NCBI RefSeq assembly: GCF_015277775.1
Contig: NZ_CP063849.1
Location: 8,695,501 to 8,759,500, forward strand
DNA from: Paludibaculum fermentans
GTDB taxonomy: Bacteria > Acidobacteriota > Terriglobia > Bryobacterales > Bryobacteraceae
Reading direction: 5' to 3'
DNA: 64,000 nt
Positions 20,878-30,170 of this stretch are shown here, in pieces; positions within the stretch are counted from its first letter, which is position 1; every line of letters starts with the position of its first letter. Both the position numbers and the translations under genes were made by a program. The notes under the pieces are model-generated. The model was not told the DNA's origin, ran no database searches, and saw only the letters and a list, made by a program, of their open reading frames with translations.

Positions 20878-21760
20878 AGACGGAGAACGCGTTGAGGAAC
20901 GTATTGGCGTGGGCTTCGGCCGTGCGCTCCAAGGGGTTCGAGTAGCCACCGCCCAGGGTGATCACGAAGGGGATGCCGGCCGCGTGGACGGCCCGCATCA
21001 CTATCCCGTCGCGTGCCGAGAGGCCGGCGAGGGAGAGGTTCAGACGGCCCAGCGTGTCGGTGTCCAGGGCGTCGACACCCGACTGGTAGAAAATGATCTC
21101 CGGACGGAATTCCAGCACCCTCGGCAGGACCTCATCAAGGGTTCTGAGGTACTCTTCATCTCCGGTGCCATCCGGCAGTGCAAGGTCGATCCGGCTGCGC
21201 TGCTTGCGGAACGGGAAGTTCTTTTCGCCGTGAATCGAGAGCGTGAACACATCCTCGTCGCCTTCGAAGATGAGGGCGGTGCCGTCTCCTTGATGGACGT
21301 CGAGATCGACGATGGCGGCGCGGCGGAGGCGGCCTTCCTTGCGCAGAGACTGGATCGCCACGGCCATGTCGTTGAAGACGCAGTAGCCCGAGCCCTCTGC
21401 GCGGAACGCATGGTGGGTGCCCCCGGCCAGGTTGCCGCCCCAGCCGCGTTCCAGGGCGTCGTTGGATGCACTAAGCGTGCCTCCAACGCTGGCGAGGGAG
21501 CGCAGAACGAGGGCAGGGGACCAGGGGAAACCGATACGCCGGATGGCGGCAGGGGGCAGGGAACCGTCGACGATCTGCTGAACGTAGGCTGCATCGTGGG
21601 CGAGCGCCACGACTTCGGCCGTGGCCGGCTCAGCGCACTGGAAGGTGAAGACCCCGGTACGCTCGAGCCGGTCCCGGACCATACGGTACTTGGGCATCGG
21701 GAACTTGTGTCCCCGCGGCAGTTCAATGGCGTAATGATCGCAATAGAAGAGCCGAGGCAA
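20858..21760 (-). CDS. Histone-deacetylase-family amidohydrolase
   Basis: This 300-residue zinc-dependent deacetylase belongs to the arginase/HDAC superfamily, like bacterial acetoin-utilisation or acetylpolyamine amidohydrolases. The catalytic His pair (GGTHHAF), the zinc-binding DLDVHQGDGTA and the third ligand region (QSGVDALDTDTLGRL) are in order. Bacterial members deacetylate small molecules or proteins and the substrate is not deducible. Acetylpolyamines are one option, since a polyamine importer lies 5 kb away. It starts 4 bp after the DUF1080 gene ends. Confidence 0.9.
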   Translation of the reverse strand: MPRLFYCDHYAIELPRGHKFPMPKYRMVRDRLERTGVFTFQCAEPATAEVVALAHDAAYVQQIVDGSLPPAAIRRIGFPWSPALVLRSLASVGGTLSASNDALERGWGGNLAGGTHHAFRAEGSGYCVFNDMAVAIQSLRKEGRLRRAAIVDLDVHQGDGTALIFEGDEDVFTLSIHGEKNFPFRKQRSRIDLALPDGTGDEEYLRTLDEVLPRVLEFRPEIIFYQSGVDALDTDTLGRLNLSLAGLSARDGIVMRAVHAAGIPFVITLGGGYSNPLERTAEAHANTFLNAFSVFSKPSR

Positions 21761-21764
21761 GCAG

Positions 21765-22400
21765 CTATTTCTTCGTCAAGTCTCGAACCCAGATGTCCTT
21801 GAACTGCATGTGGCCATCGCCGCCGGAGTGCAACTGGAGAGCAATGGTGCCCTGGATAAACGGGGCGCGCGGATCAGTGAAGTCGACCATCTGGACGCCG
21901 TTCAAACGCGACGTGTAGTGGTTGCCTTCCACTGTGACCAGCATTTCATTCCAGTCGGTCTGGCGAACGACGGTTTCGTTCTGGGGGGAGGGCCAAACGA
22001 TCCAGGCGCGGCCAAAGCCGTACACGCCGGCTGTGTGTTGACCGATGCGGCAGTCGATCTCAAACTGGGCGCCCTGGCTGACATCGGCGGTGCCAGGTTT
22101 GAACTTGGTGTGGAAATAGACGCCGGAATTGCCGGAGCCCACGCACTTGAAGCGCAGGGAAAGCTGGAAGTCCTTGTAGTCGCGGAGCGTCTCGAGGTAG
22201 CCGTAGCTCTTGTTCACGGCTTTACCGGTCAGGATGCCGTCCTCCGAGGTCCACTGCTGCCCGCCTACACTATTCCAGTTGGCGACATCTTTGCCGTTGT
22301 AAAGCTGAATCCAGTCCTCGCCAGGGGGCTTTGTACCGGCGGGTAGCTGCGCGAACACAGTGGTCGCGGAGAAGGCTAACAGGAGAAGCGCACTCTTCAT
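21765..22400 (-). CDS. Secreted DUF1080 (3-keto-disaccharide hydrolase-like) protein
   Basis: This 211-residue protein has a signal peptide (ALLLLAFSATTVFAQ) and a concanavalin-like jelly-roll typical of DUF1080. Supporting blocks are WIQLYNGKDVANWNS, SGNSGVYFHTKF, WNEMLVTVEGNHYTSRLNG and the C-terminal IALQLHSGGDGHMQFKDIWVRDL. The family is linked to hydrolysis of 3-keto-glucosides and to glycan binding. The ATG at 22400, directly before the signal sequence, was chosen over an in-frame ATG 75 bases upstream that would overlap glmM. It is expanded in acidobacteria and planctomycetes. Confidence 0.85.
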   Translation of the reverse strand: MKSALLLLAFSATTVFAQLPAGTKPPGEDWIQLYNGKDVANWNSVGGQQWTSEDGILTGKAVNKSYGYLETLRDYKDFQLSLRFKCVGSGNSGVYFHTKFKPGTADVSQGAQFEIDCRIGQHTAGVYGFGRAWIVWPSPQNETVVRQTDWNEMLVTVEGNHYTSRLNGVQMVDFTDPRAPFIQGTIALQLHSGGDGHMQFKDIWVRDLTKK

Positions 22401-22443
22401 AGAAGACAGGATAGCGTTGATGCCACCGTGCCGGGAATCGGTT

Positions 22444-23760
22444 TTATGAAAGTGCTGCCTCAATCGCGTTGGCAATGGTGTGGGCGCGGTGCGAGACGCG
22501 CTCCAGCGTGGGGCCTTCGACCATTACGCGGGCCAGGGGCTCAGTTCCGGAAAAGCGAACGAGCACCCGGCCGGCATCGCCGAACTCCGCCTCGGTGGAT
22601 TGGATCTCGGCCTGTACGGAAGGTAGCTCCTCCAGCGGGCGCTTGTGCTTGAAGCGCACATTGACGAGCTTCTGCGGGTAAACCGTGAAGCCTTCGGCGA
22701 GTTCGTCGAGCCCGCGCTGTTGCTGGGCCGCAATCTCGAAGATGCGCAGCGCTGTGAGCAAACCGTCTCCCGTAGTGGCGTAGTCGCGGAAGATCACGTG
22801 GCCGCTCTGTTCTCCACCCAGGTTGAGGCCGCTGCGCAGCATCTCTTCGATCACATAACGGTCGCCGACCGCGGTACGCACCAGTTTTAGGCCATCTTTC
22901 TCGAGAGCGCGTTCCAGGCCCAGGTTGGACATGACCGTAGCCACTACGGCCGCCGGACGCATCTGCCGGGCGGCGATGAGCAGGGCATGGTCGCCATCAA
23001 TGACCCGGCCGGTGCCGGAGACCAGCATGCAGCGGTCCGCATCGCCGTCGAAGGCTGCTCCGAAGTGTGCGCCTTCCGACAGAACGCGATCGCGCAGGGC
23101 ATCTACATGCAGCGCGCCGCAGTCCTTGTTGATGTTTTTCCCGTCGGGTGTGCAGCCGGTGGCGACCACGTCGGCGCCCAACATCCGGAACAATTCGGGA
23201 CCGATGTAGCTCGCCGCTCCATTGGCGCAGTCGAGCACGATCCTGTAGCCCTTCAGGGACGCGTGGAAGGTGGAGGCGAGGTAATCGAGATAGTGCCGGT
23301 CGTAAGCGGGGTCGACGGTCTGGACCAGTCGCTTTGGTTCAGGATTCTGGGCGAGGATCGCGAAGATGCGCTCTTCCATCTGGCGCTCTTCCTGGTCGGG
23401 CAGCTTGAAGCCGGAGTGATCGAAGGCCTTCAGCCCGTTGTCCTCATATGGGTTGTGCGAGGCGGAGATCATGACACCGGCCACGAAATCCTCGGTCCGG
23501 GTGAGGTAGGCAACGCCGGGGGTCGTAGTCAGGCCTGCGAAGCAGACCTGGGCTCCGGCATGGGCCAGGCCGCCGGCCAATGTTTCGGCCAGCCACGGAC
23601 CCGATTCTCTTGTATCCATACCGATGACCACGCGAGGAGTCGCGTGGTGGGCCACCCACTCGCCCAAGGCGGCTCCGAATGCGAACACGGTGGGTTCATC
23701 AAGCGGCGGTTTGCCGGCTACGCCGCGGATTCCGTCCGTGCCAAACAGTTTTCTGGACAT
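22444..23760 (-). CDS. glmM: Phosphoglucosamine mutase
   Basis: GlmM converts glucosamine-6-phosphate to glucosamine-1-phosphate for peptidoglycan and LPS. The 438-residue protein has the N-terminal FGTDGIRG, the phosphoserine loop (ISASHNPYEDNG, Ser101), a metal-binding DGDADRC and the C-terminal VRFSGTEPLARVMVEG phosphate-binding loop. It closes the cdaA-cdaR-glmM operon, a conserved order in which c-di-AMP synthesis is physically and functionally tied to GlmM. Confidence 0.96.
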   Translation of the reverse strand: MSRKLFGTDGIRGVAGKPPLDEPTVFAFGAALGEWVAHHATPRVVIGMDTRESGPWLAETLAGGLAHAGAQVCFAGLTTTPGVAYLTRTEDFVAGVMISASHNPYEDNGLKAFDHSGFKLPDQEERQMEERIFAILAQNPEPKRLVQTVDPAYDRHYLDYLASTFHASLKGYRIVLDCANGAASYIGPELFRMLGADVVATGCTPDGKNINKDCGALHVDALRDRVLSEGAHFGAAFDGDADRCMLVSGTGRVIDGDHALLIAARQMRPAAVVATVMSNLGLERALEKDGLKLVRTAVGDRYVIEEMLRSGLNLGGEQSGHVIFRDYATTGDGLLTALRIFEIAAQQQRGLDELAEGFTVYPQKLVNVRFKHKRPLEELPSVQAEIQSTEAEFGDAGRVLVRFSGTEPLARVMVEGPTLERVSHRAHTIANAIEAALS

Positions 23761-23779
23761 TTCTTATCCCTTGCTCCGA

Positions 23780-24424
23780 TTATTTTGGTGCCAGCGTGAC
23801 GTGGATGGTGACGGCGGGCGAGGTGGTGAAGTTCACCTGTGCGTCGCCGGAGTATGCGGTGCTGGCGGCGTTGCCCTTGGCGTCCAGCATGCGCAGATCC
23901 ACCGCGTCTGTGAGTACTTCCTGGATGTGCCGGACCCTGCTTTGGGGGCCGATCACGGTTAGTTTCGCCGGACTCACCTCGGCGGATTTCACCTGCATCC
24001 CCTCGGGGATGTTCTCAAATTGAGGTTTGACGGGGACGTCGCGCGAACTGCGCGTCTCCATTCGGATTTGCAGTTGTGCCGGCACCGCCCGCTCCAGGGT
24101 CACGCCCGCCGGAAGGTTGACGTTGCGGCGGTCGAGCGTAAACGTCCGCTGGCCCGGAGTGCGCACCTCGCTCAGGTCCACGATCAAAGGCATTGCAGAC
24201 GGCGAGAGCCGCGAGAGCAGGGGGGACGGGCCACGCAGGACCAGATGGACCTGCTCCATGATGTCGGAGCTGATTTCCAGATTCTTCGGAATGTTCCGGT
24301 ACTGGACAGGCACGGTGATCGACGTAGTGAGCTCCCGTGCGCCTGTGACTACGAGCCAAATCACAAATGCAGCACCCAGTGACGCGAGCTTCCAGCCCAG
24401 GTTTCTCGTAATCGGCTTCATCAA
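23780..24424 (-). CDS. cdaR: YbbR-domain protein, diadenylate cyclase regulator
   Basis: This 214-residue protein has one N-terminal membrane anchor (LGWKLASLGAAFVIWLVVTGA) followed by YbbR-type beta domains (TTSITVPVQYRNIPKNLEI, then repeats). CdaR in Firmicutes binds and modulates the membrane diadenylate cyclase. Here it overlaps cdaA by 4 bp (ATGA) and is 19 bp from glmM. It is shorter than Bacillus CdaR, with two rather than four YbbR-like units by eye. Confidence 0.85.
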   Translation of the reverse strand: MMKPITRNLGWKLASLGAAFVIWLVVTGARELTTSITVPVQYRNIPKNLEISSDIMEQVHLVLRGPSPLLSRLSPSAMPLIVDLSEVRTPGQRTFTLDRRNVNLPAGVTLERAVPAQLQIRMETRSSRDVPVKPQFENIPEGMQVKSAEVSPAKLTVIGPQSRVRHIQEVLTDAVDLRMLDAKGNAASTAYSGDAQVNFTTSPAVTIHVTLAPK

Positions 24425-25251
24425 TGTCTGGTGACCTCGCGGGAGGAGCCTGCTGCCGTGGTCGCCACGAAACGCGGGGAGGCGCCCGTGGCCCGGCCCA
24501 GGCGCTGGGCCACGCGTTCAATGGGGATGTCCATCTCGAGGTCGCCGAGGGCGGCAATGGAAACCGTGCCGCGCTCCTCGCTGACGACGATGGCCAGGCA
24601 GTCGGCCTCTTCGGTCACGCCGATAGCCGCGCGATGGCGAGTGCCCAGCTTGCGTGAAAGTTCAGGGTTCATCGTGAGCGGCAGGAAGCAGGCTCCAGCC
24701 GCCAGGCGGCCACCCTGCACGATCACAGCACCGTCGTGCATCGCCCCGCCGGGCTGGAAGATGGCGAGAAGCAAGTCCCTCGTGACGCGGGCGTCGACAG
24801 GCACACCGCTTTCAATAAACGTCCGCAGGCCGATGTCGCGTTCGACCACGATGAGTGCCCCGATTTTGTGGGCCGCGAGGTGCGCAATGGCCAGCAGGAT
24901 CTCATCCGTGACCTCGCGAGTCTCCAGCCTCGACCCGAAGCCGACCCAACGGCGCTCACCGATGCGGGCGAGCAGCCGGCGAATCTCACTCTGAAACATG
25001 ACGATCACCGCGAAGGCGGTATAGGGGGCAAGGGTTTCAAGAATTGAGCGGAGAACCGTCAAACCCGCAAAAACTGAAACGACGTAGATGAGGAGGACGA
25101 CGCCTATCCCCGATAGGATGTGCGCGGCGCGGCGGCCGCGAATCAGCATCACGGCCTGGTATAGCAGCAACGCAACCAGCAGGATGTCCAACGCAGCCGC
25201 CGGCGTGAGCCGTGGCATCGTGTCCATGAACTGGTCGAGCATGGCCCGCAA
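24421..25251 (-). CDS. cdaA: Membrane diadenylate cyclase (c-di-AMP synthase)
   Basis: CdaA makes the second messenger c-di-AMP from two ATP. The 276-residue protein has about three N-terminal membrane helices (residues 20-90), then a DisA_N/DAC catalytic domain. The active-site motifs are intact: DGA (residues 173-175) and RHR (205-207). The start could also be the nearby in-frame ATG codons within the first 12 residues. It leads cdaA-cdaR-glmM, which points to cell-wall or osmotic control. Confidence 0.94.
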   Translation of the reverse strand: MRAMLDQFMDTMPRLTPAAALDILLVALLLYQAVMLIRGRRAAHILSGIGVVLLIYVVSVFAGLTVLRSILETLAPYTAFAVIVMFQSEIRRLLARIGERRWVGFGSRLETREVTDEILLAIAHLAAHKIGALIVVERDIGLRTFIESGVPVDARVTRDLLLAIFQPGGAMHDGAVIVQGGRLAAGACFLPLTMNPELSRKLGTRHRAAIGVTEEADCLAIVVSEERGTVSIAALGDLEMDIPIERVAQRLGRATGASPRFVATTAAGSSREVTRH

Positions 25252-25369
25252 AATAGTGGTCCTCCGTGAAACCGCGCCTGCAGTCAGCGCTTACTCTTCA
25301 GTCTACCTGATCGCTTTCCAGATCGATTTTACAAACCTCGGCTCGATCTCGGCCGTCCTATCGTCAAGA

Positions 25370-26197
25370 ATGGTCCACGGACTGGCAACTGTAGTGATCT
25401 TTATGTTCGCCGTTGCTTGCCTGCGGGCGCAGCAGGATCCATCCCCTCGTCCGTTGATCCGGTCCGTCGTGGAGCAGTATGCGCGCAATACCGGCAGCCT
25501 GCAGGACTTCCGGTTTGTGCGCCGCGTGGCGCGAGCAGAACTGGACCCCAGCGGCAACCAGAAAGCCTGGACGGCCTCCACCAGCAAGGCCGATTTTGAG
25601 GAAGGTGTCCGCGCCACCTGGTTGATTGCCCGCGACGACCGTCCCCTGACGGCGAATGAACAGCGGAAGGAGGAGTGGGAGGCACGCCGCGCGGCCCGCG
25701 AATGGCGTGGGAAAACTCTTGCTCAGCGCAAGGAGATCGAAGAGAAACGCAGCCGGAAGGCGCGCACCGAGCGCGAGTTTCTGCTGGAGCTGCCGGAAGC
25801 CCTGGAGTTCCGCAGCCGGCCGGTGGAGATTCGCAACGGCAGGGCAACTCTCGTCTTTGATTTCGAGCCGCGGCCCGGCTACGCACCCAAGTCGCGAGAG
25901 GCGCACGTTTTCGAAGGTACCCGCGGCACCATGTGGGTAGACCGGGAAGACAGGCAGTTGGTAAGCCTGCACGCGGAGACGTTTCGCGAAGTGACCATGG
26001 GCCTGTTTCTGGCCAGCGTGGACCGGGGGTCCCGGATCGACCTGAATCAGGTCCGGCTCGAGTCCGGCGCCTGGGTGCCGCTGAACCAGACGGTCCGTTA
26101 CGCGGCCCGGATTCTCTTCAGGAATCTGAAACGCCAGGTGGAGACCCAGTATCGCGACTTCGAACCTTACTCCGGTCCGGTCTGGCGCGGCGACTAG
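25370..26197 (+). CDS. Secreted protein of unknown function
   Basis: This is a 275-residue protein with a signal peptide (ATVVIFMFAVACLRAQ). The mature part starts with helices, followed by a highly charged region (about residues 95-145, rich in Arg, Glu, Lys). A beta-rich C-terminal half follows (EFRSRPVEIRNGRATLVFDFEPRPGYAPKS, GTMWVDREDRQLVSLHAET, ETQYRDFEPYSG). It resembles exported acidobacterial proteins related to outer-membrane lipoprotein-sorting-like folds, but I do not recognise a named family. The ATG at 25370 lies directly before the signal. The gene is divergent from cdaA and convergent with potD (6-bp gap). Confidence 0.65.
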   Translation: MVHGLATVVIFMFAVACLRAQQDPSPRPLIRSVVEQYARNTGSLQDFRFVRRVARAELDPSGNQKAWTASTSKADFEEGVRATWLIARDDRPLTANEQRKEEWEARRAAREWRGKTLAQRKEIEEKRSRKARTEREFLLELPEALEFRSRPVEIRNGRATLVFDFEPRPGYAPKSREAHVFEGTRGTMWVDREDRQLVSLHAETFREVTMGLFLASVDRGSRIDLNQVRLESGAWVPLNQTVRYAARILFRNLKRQVETQYRDFEPYSGPVWRGD

Positions 26198-26203
26198 CCG
26201 GTT

Positions 26204-27235
26204 TTAGGCGGACTTCAACTCCGTCCAGAGGCGATCTCTCATCCGCTGGGCCTGCGAGGCCAAAGGCGCAAACCATTCGCCCCTGGCCAGCGTTTCCGCA
26301 TCGGGATAGAGAGTATTCAGGCCGCTGATCGCACTGGGAATCCGCGCCCTCGCCGCGGCGTTGGCTGTCGCCGTCCGGGAGTAGGTCACAATGCCGGCCG
26401 CGACGTCCGCGCGCAGCAGATAGTCCAGAAACTGGTGTGCGAGGTCGGCGCGGCTGGACTCACGCAGAAGGGCAGCGCAGTCGGCGTACAAAGCATAGCC
26501 CTCGGCGGGGTAGACATACCGGAGGTGCGGCGCCGCATCGATGGCCTGCTGAGCCGTGGTGGCCCAAATCTGGCAAGCCGCGACGTCACCTGCCACGATC
26601 TGGTCCCGCACCTCGGCGTTCAGATAGGCGCGGAGCAATGGTTTCTGGTGGAGCGCTTCCTGCAGGGCGGAACGCAGGTCCTCGTCCGAGCTGGAGTTCA
26701 ACGATCGTCCCAGCTTCTTCAGGGCCGCCCCGAAGACCTCAGCCGGATCGTCGAGCATCGTCATTCGCCCCTGAAACCGGGTAGTCCAGAGCTCCGCCCA
26801 CTTCTGCGGAGCCGGCCCTGAGTGCGTGTTGAAGAGGATGCCGCTGGAGCCCCACATGTACGGCATGCTCCAGCGTAGGTCCGGGTCCCATTCCGGTTTT
26901 TGAAAGATCTTGTCCAGGTTTTCCAGATGCTTGAGCCGGGAATGATCCAGCGGAGCCAGCAGCGCCATCTCCCGCATGGGGCCGATGAAGTAGTTGGAGG
27001 GAAAGACTAGATCCCAGCCGGAGTTGCCGGTCATGACCCGTGCCAGCATCTCCTCGTTGCTCTCGTAAATGGCGTAGCGGACCTGGATGCCCGTCTCGGC
27101 TTCAAACGCAGGAAGTGTCTTCTCGCCGACGTAGTTCGACCAGTTGAAGACGTTGAGCCGCAGTCGGTTGCCGCGGCTGCAGCCCGCCGCTCCCGCCAGG
27201 CCAAGGAAGAACAGGGTCCTGCGGCGGGAAATCAT
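26204..27235 (-). CDS. potD: Polyamine ABC transporter, substrate-binding lipoprotein
   Basis: This 343-residue periplasmic spermidine/putrescine-binding protein has a lipobox at the N terminus (GLAGAAGC). It carries the PotD hallmarks LNVFNWSNYVGEKTLPAFEAETGIQVRY, GWDLVFPSNYFI and PYMWGSSGILFN. Its start overlaps the potC stop by 4 bp (ATGA, 27232-27235), so it is the last gene of potABCD. The open frame continues 85 residues upstream inside potC, but that part is shadow sequence. Confidence 0.93.
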   Translation of the reverse strand: MISRRRTLFFLGLAGAAGCSRGNRLRLNVFNWSNYVGEKTLPAFEAETGIQVRYAIYESNEEMLARVMTGNSGWDLVFPSNYFIGPMREMALLAPLDHSRLKHLENLDKIFQKPEWDPDLRWSMPYMWGSSGILFNTHSGPAPQKWAELWTTRFQGRMTMLDDPAEVFGAALKKLGRSLNSSSDEDLRSALQEALHQKPLLRAYLNAEVRDQIVAGDVAACQIWATTAQQAIDAAPHLRYVYPAEGYALYADCAALLRESSRADLAHQFLDYLLRADVAAGIVTYSRTATANAAARARIPSAISGLNTLYPDAETLARGEWFAPLASQAQRMRDRLWTELKSA

Positions 27236-27990
27236 GACTCTTTCAGCCGCTCCGAGGCGAGAATCATCGCGCCCAGCGCCAGTACGATGATGGTGGAGAT
27301 TGCGTTCACAACCGGGTTGGCTCCGCGCCGCGCGATGGCGTAAAGGACCATGGGCAGCGTCTCGGAATCCACTCCGGCCACCATCGATGTGATGACGTAG
27401 TCGTCGAAGGAAATCGTGAAGGCCAGCAGCGCCGCGGAGACTATGGCCGGCATCAGATTGGGTAGGGTGACATGGCAGAACGCCTGCCACTCTGTCGCGC
27501 CCAGGTCAACGGCCGCTTCTTCCAGTGAGTTGTCGAAGGTGCGCAGCCGTGCCAGGACGACAATCACCACGAAGGAGATACAGAACGAAACGTGGGCCAG
27601 GATCACCGTATGTAGCCCCAGGTGGATGTTGAGGAAACGGAAGATCCATTGAAAGAGGGCCAGCAGCGAGATGCCCGCCACGATCTCGGGCGTCACCAGG
27701 GACAGCGACAGGCTCATCGTGATGATGGGGGCGTCCTTCTTCCACAAGGCATGCGCGCAGAGGGTTCCGATGACAGCCGCCGCCGCCGTTGCTACCGCGG
27801 CGATGAGCAGGCTGTTGGCTGTCGCTTCGATGAGTTGCTGGTCCTCAAACGCTGCGCGGTACCAGCGGAGAGAGAAGCCCTCCCACAGGGTGAACCGCGA
27901 GCTGTTGACGCTGAACACCGCCAGCACCAGTAGAGGCAAATGCAGGAACGCGTAGATCGCCGTAGCCGCCAAGGGGAGCATTCGTTTCAA
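27232..27990 (-). CDS. potC: Polyamine ABC transporter permease
   Basis: This 252-residue inner-membrane permease has about six helices. The cytoplasmic EAA loop that docks on PotA is visible (EEAAVDLGATEWQAFCHVTLPNLMP). The start is uncertain. A TTG at 27990 overlaps the potB stop (TTGA), has GGGAG at suitable spacing, and gives an MKRMLPL-type N terminus. An ATG three codons later (27981) is also possible. The open frame extends much further upstream, but there it overlaps potB. Confidence 0.9.
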   Translation of the reverse strand: MKRMLPLAATAIYAFLHLPLLVLAVFSVNSSRFTLWEGFSLRWYRAAFEDQQLIEATANSLLIAAVATAAAAVIGTLCAHALWKKDAPIITMSLSLSLVTPEIVAGISLLALFQWIFRFLNIHLGLHTVILAHVSFCISFVVIVVLARLRTFDNSLEEAAVDLGATEWQAFCHVTLPNLMPAIVSAALLAFTISFDDYVITSMVAGVDSETLPMVLYAIARRGANPVVNAISTIIVLALGAMILASERLKES

Positions 27991-28817
27991 AGCAGGGGCT
28001 CTCCCTTTCGCCGCACCTGAATCCACAGCAGCAGCATCACCAGCGCCATCAGGGCCAGCGAAATGGCGGAGCCGAAAGGCCAATCCCGCGAGTTGGAAAA
28101 CTGGTTCTGGATCAGCGTGCCAATCAGGATGGTGCGGCCGCCGCCCAGCAGGTCCGGCGTGAGGTAGGCCCCCAGGCAGGGGATGAAAACCAGGATCGCA
28201 CCGGCGCGAATGCCTGGTGCCGAAAGCGGCAGCATCACGCGGAGCATCCCCTGAGATGGACGGGCTCCCAGGTCGGCCGCGGCTTCGAGCAGCGATGGGT
28301 CCAGTCTCTCCAGGGTCGAGAACAAAGGCAGGACCATGAACGGCAGGTATCCATAAACCAGCCCCAGAATCACCGCCCACCAGTTGTACAGCAGGGGCAA
28401 TGGTTCATGGATCACGCCCATCGCCTGCAGTGTTGTGTTGATGAGGCCGGTGTCGCGAAGCAGGAACATCCAGGCGTATGTGCGGACCAGGAAACTCGTC
28501 CAGAAGGGCAGCATCACCAGCGAGAGATACAGGTTCTTCCGCGTACCGGATCTCGAAATGAACAGGGCCAGGGGGAAGCCTAGAATGACGCAGATCAAGG
28601 TGGAGACTCCGGCCACCAGGAAAGAGCGCCCCACAATCCCCAGGTAGAGCGGGTCCAGCACTCGCAGCCAGTTTTCGCCGGTAAAGGGTGGCATGGTGCC
28701 GCCGTAAGCGCCTCGCGTCATGCAGGCATAGACCAGCAGGATGCAGAGGGGCACCGCGAACAGCAGCAGCAGGATGCCGGCTGTCGGAAGCAGGAACAGC
28801 AGCCGCAGGCGTTTCAT
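27987..28817 (-). CDS. potB: Polyamine ABC transporter permease
   Basis: This 276-residue permease is the partner of PotC. It has a first helix near the N terminus (LRLLFLLPTAGILLLLFAVPLCILL), further helices, and the EAA loop (LEAAADLGARPSQGMLRVMLPLSAPG). The ATG at 28817 overlaps the potA stop by 4 bp. Together with PotC it forms the membrane channel for imported spermidine or putrescine. Confidence 0.92.
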   Translation of the reverse strand: MKRLRLLFLLPTAGILLLLFAVPLCILLVYACMTRGAYGGTMPPFTGENWLRVLDPLYLGIVGRSFLVAGVSTLICVILGFPLALFISRSGTRKNLYLSLVMLPFWTSFLVRTYAWMFLLRDTGLINTTLQAMGVIHEPLPLLYNWWAVILGLVYGYLPFMVLPLFSTLERLDPSLLEAAADLGARPSQGMLRVMLPLSAPGIRAGAILVFIPCLGAYLTPDLLGGGRTILIGTLIQNQFSNSRDWPFGSAISLALMALVMLLLWIQVRRKGEPLL

Positions 28818-29782
28818 GACGGCTCGCAGCGAATCTCGTCGTGCCTGCCCCAGAAGACATGCACCGCCTGCCCACGCTCGTACGGGCAGTCTTCCCGCGA
28901 AACCTCGGCTACGATGGTCTGTCCCTCGTTGGTCCTGGTTTCGATGTGCAGGCAATTGCCGAGGAACATGAGTTCCTGCACCGTGGCACTGACACTGCGG
29001 ATGCCTTCCTCCCGAGGCTGCTCGGTGGCCAACCGTGTGGATTCGGGCCGGACTCCAACTCCATTCACCCAGTTCACAGCGCCCAGGAAGCCAGCCGCGA
29101 ACCGCGTGCGCGGCGTGAGATACAGCTCCCGCGGCGTGCCCAACTGCTCCAGCTTTCCTTTGTACAGCAGGGCGATGCGGTCAGAGACGGAAAGGGCCTC
29201 CTCCTGGTCATGTGTAATGAAGATGAACGTGATGCCCACCCGGCGCTGGAGTGCCTTCAGCTCGGTCCTTACCTGCTTGCGGAGATTGGGGTCCAGGGCG
29301 GAAAGCGGTTCGTCCAGCAACAGGACATCCGGCCTGAGCACCAGGGATCGGGCCAGGGCGACGCGCTGTTTCTCCCCACCGCTCAACTGAGCCGGCTTGC
29401 GGTCCTGCTTTCCGTCCAACTGCATCATCTCGATGCATTCGCGGACACTCTCCCTGGCATCGGCACGCGGGTTGTAGCGCAGCCCGAACTCGATGTTCTG
29501 CCGGACCGTGAGATGTGGGAACAGGGCGTAGTTCTGGAAGACCGTGGAGACCTTCCGCGCATGCGGAGGCAGTGCGGCCTGGGGCTCACCGCGCAGCAGG
29601 ATTTCTCCGCGGCTCGGAGCCTCGAAGCCTGCAATCAGGCGCAAGGTCGTCGTCTTGCCGCAGCCTGACGGGCCAAGCAGGGAAAAGAACTCACCCTCAT
29701 CGATCGCAAGAGACAAATCGTCCAGTGCGACGTGGTTTGGAAAGTGCTTTGAGAGTCCGTGCAGCTCCAGAACATGGCCCAT
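28814..29782 (-). CDS. potA: Polyamine ABC transporter ATP-binding protein
   Basis: This 322-residue ATPase has Walker A GPSGCGKTTT, the ABC signature LSGGEKQR, Walker B LLLDEPLSALDP and a switch His (ITHDQEEAL). A C-terminal TOBE-type domain (about residues 230-322) is typical of the PotA/CysA/MalK class. I preferred the ATG at 29782 (GHVLELHGLSKHF) over one 12 codons upstream. It is the first gene of a complete potABCD operon in which every junction overlaps by 3-4 bp, so all parts of the importer are made together. Confidence 0.94.
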   Translation of the reverse strand: MGHVLELHGLSKHFPNHVALDDLSLAIDEGEFFSLLGPSGCGKTTTLRLIAGFEAPSRGEILLRGEPQAALPPHARKVSTVFQNYALFPHLTVRQNIEFGLRYNPRADARESVRECIEMMQLDGKQDRKPAQLSGGEKQRVALARSLVLRPDVLLLDEPLSALDPNLRKQVRTELKALQRRVGITFIFITHDQEEALSVSDRIALLYKGKLEQLGTPRELYLTPRTRFAAGFLGAVNWVNGVGVRPESTRLATEQPREEGIRSVSATVQELMFLGNCLHIETRTNEGQTIVAEVSREDCPYERGQAVHVFWGRHDEIRCEPS

Positions 29783-29834
29783 GGCTTTCACAGCATGGTA
29801 GCGCGAATGCCGCGGCACGCGACGAGGGCCGGTG

Positions 29835-30170
29835 TCAGGCGATGATGACGGCTGTGCCCGCGGCGGTAACCATCAACATGCCGCCGCCGTGGCTGGTCGA
29901 GATCGTCTCGTAGTCGAGATCCACCCCAATCACGGCGTTGCCGCCCATCTGGCGCGCCTGCTGGCACATCTCCTCAATGGCGATGTCCTTCGCCTTCCGG
30001 AGCTCCGCCTCATAGGACGCCGAGCGTCCGCCCACGATGTCACGGATACCGGCAAAGAAGTCTTTGAAGATGTTGGCGCCCAGGATTGCCTCGCCGCTGA
30101 CGATTCCCAGATACTGGCGAATCTCCTTACCCTGGAGCGTGGAGGTGGTGACCACAAGCATATTGGACAT
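29835..30170 (-). CDS. YbjQ/DUF74 family protein
   Basis: This is a 111-residue member of the YbjQ family, also called heavy-metal-binding domain, a pentameric dodecin-like fold. The family blocks are present: [43 protein letters not shown], then [17 protein letters not shown]. The metal-binding label comes from database naming, and no Cys/His site is obvious here. It lies directly after the deaminase gene (stop and start adjacent) and upstream of potA. Confidence 0.9.
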   Translation of the reverse strand: MSNMLVVTTSTLQGKEIRQYLGIVSGEAILGANIFKDFFAGIRDIVGGRSASYEAELRKAKDIAIEEMCQQARQMGGNAVIGVDLDYETISTSHGGGMLMVTAAGTAVIIA

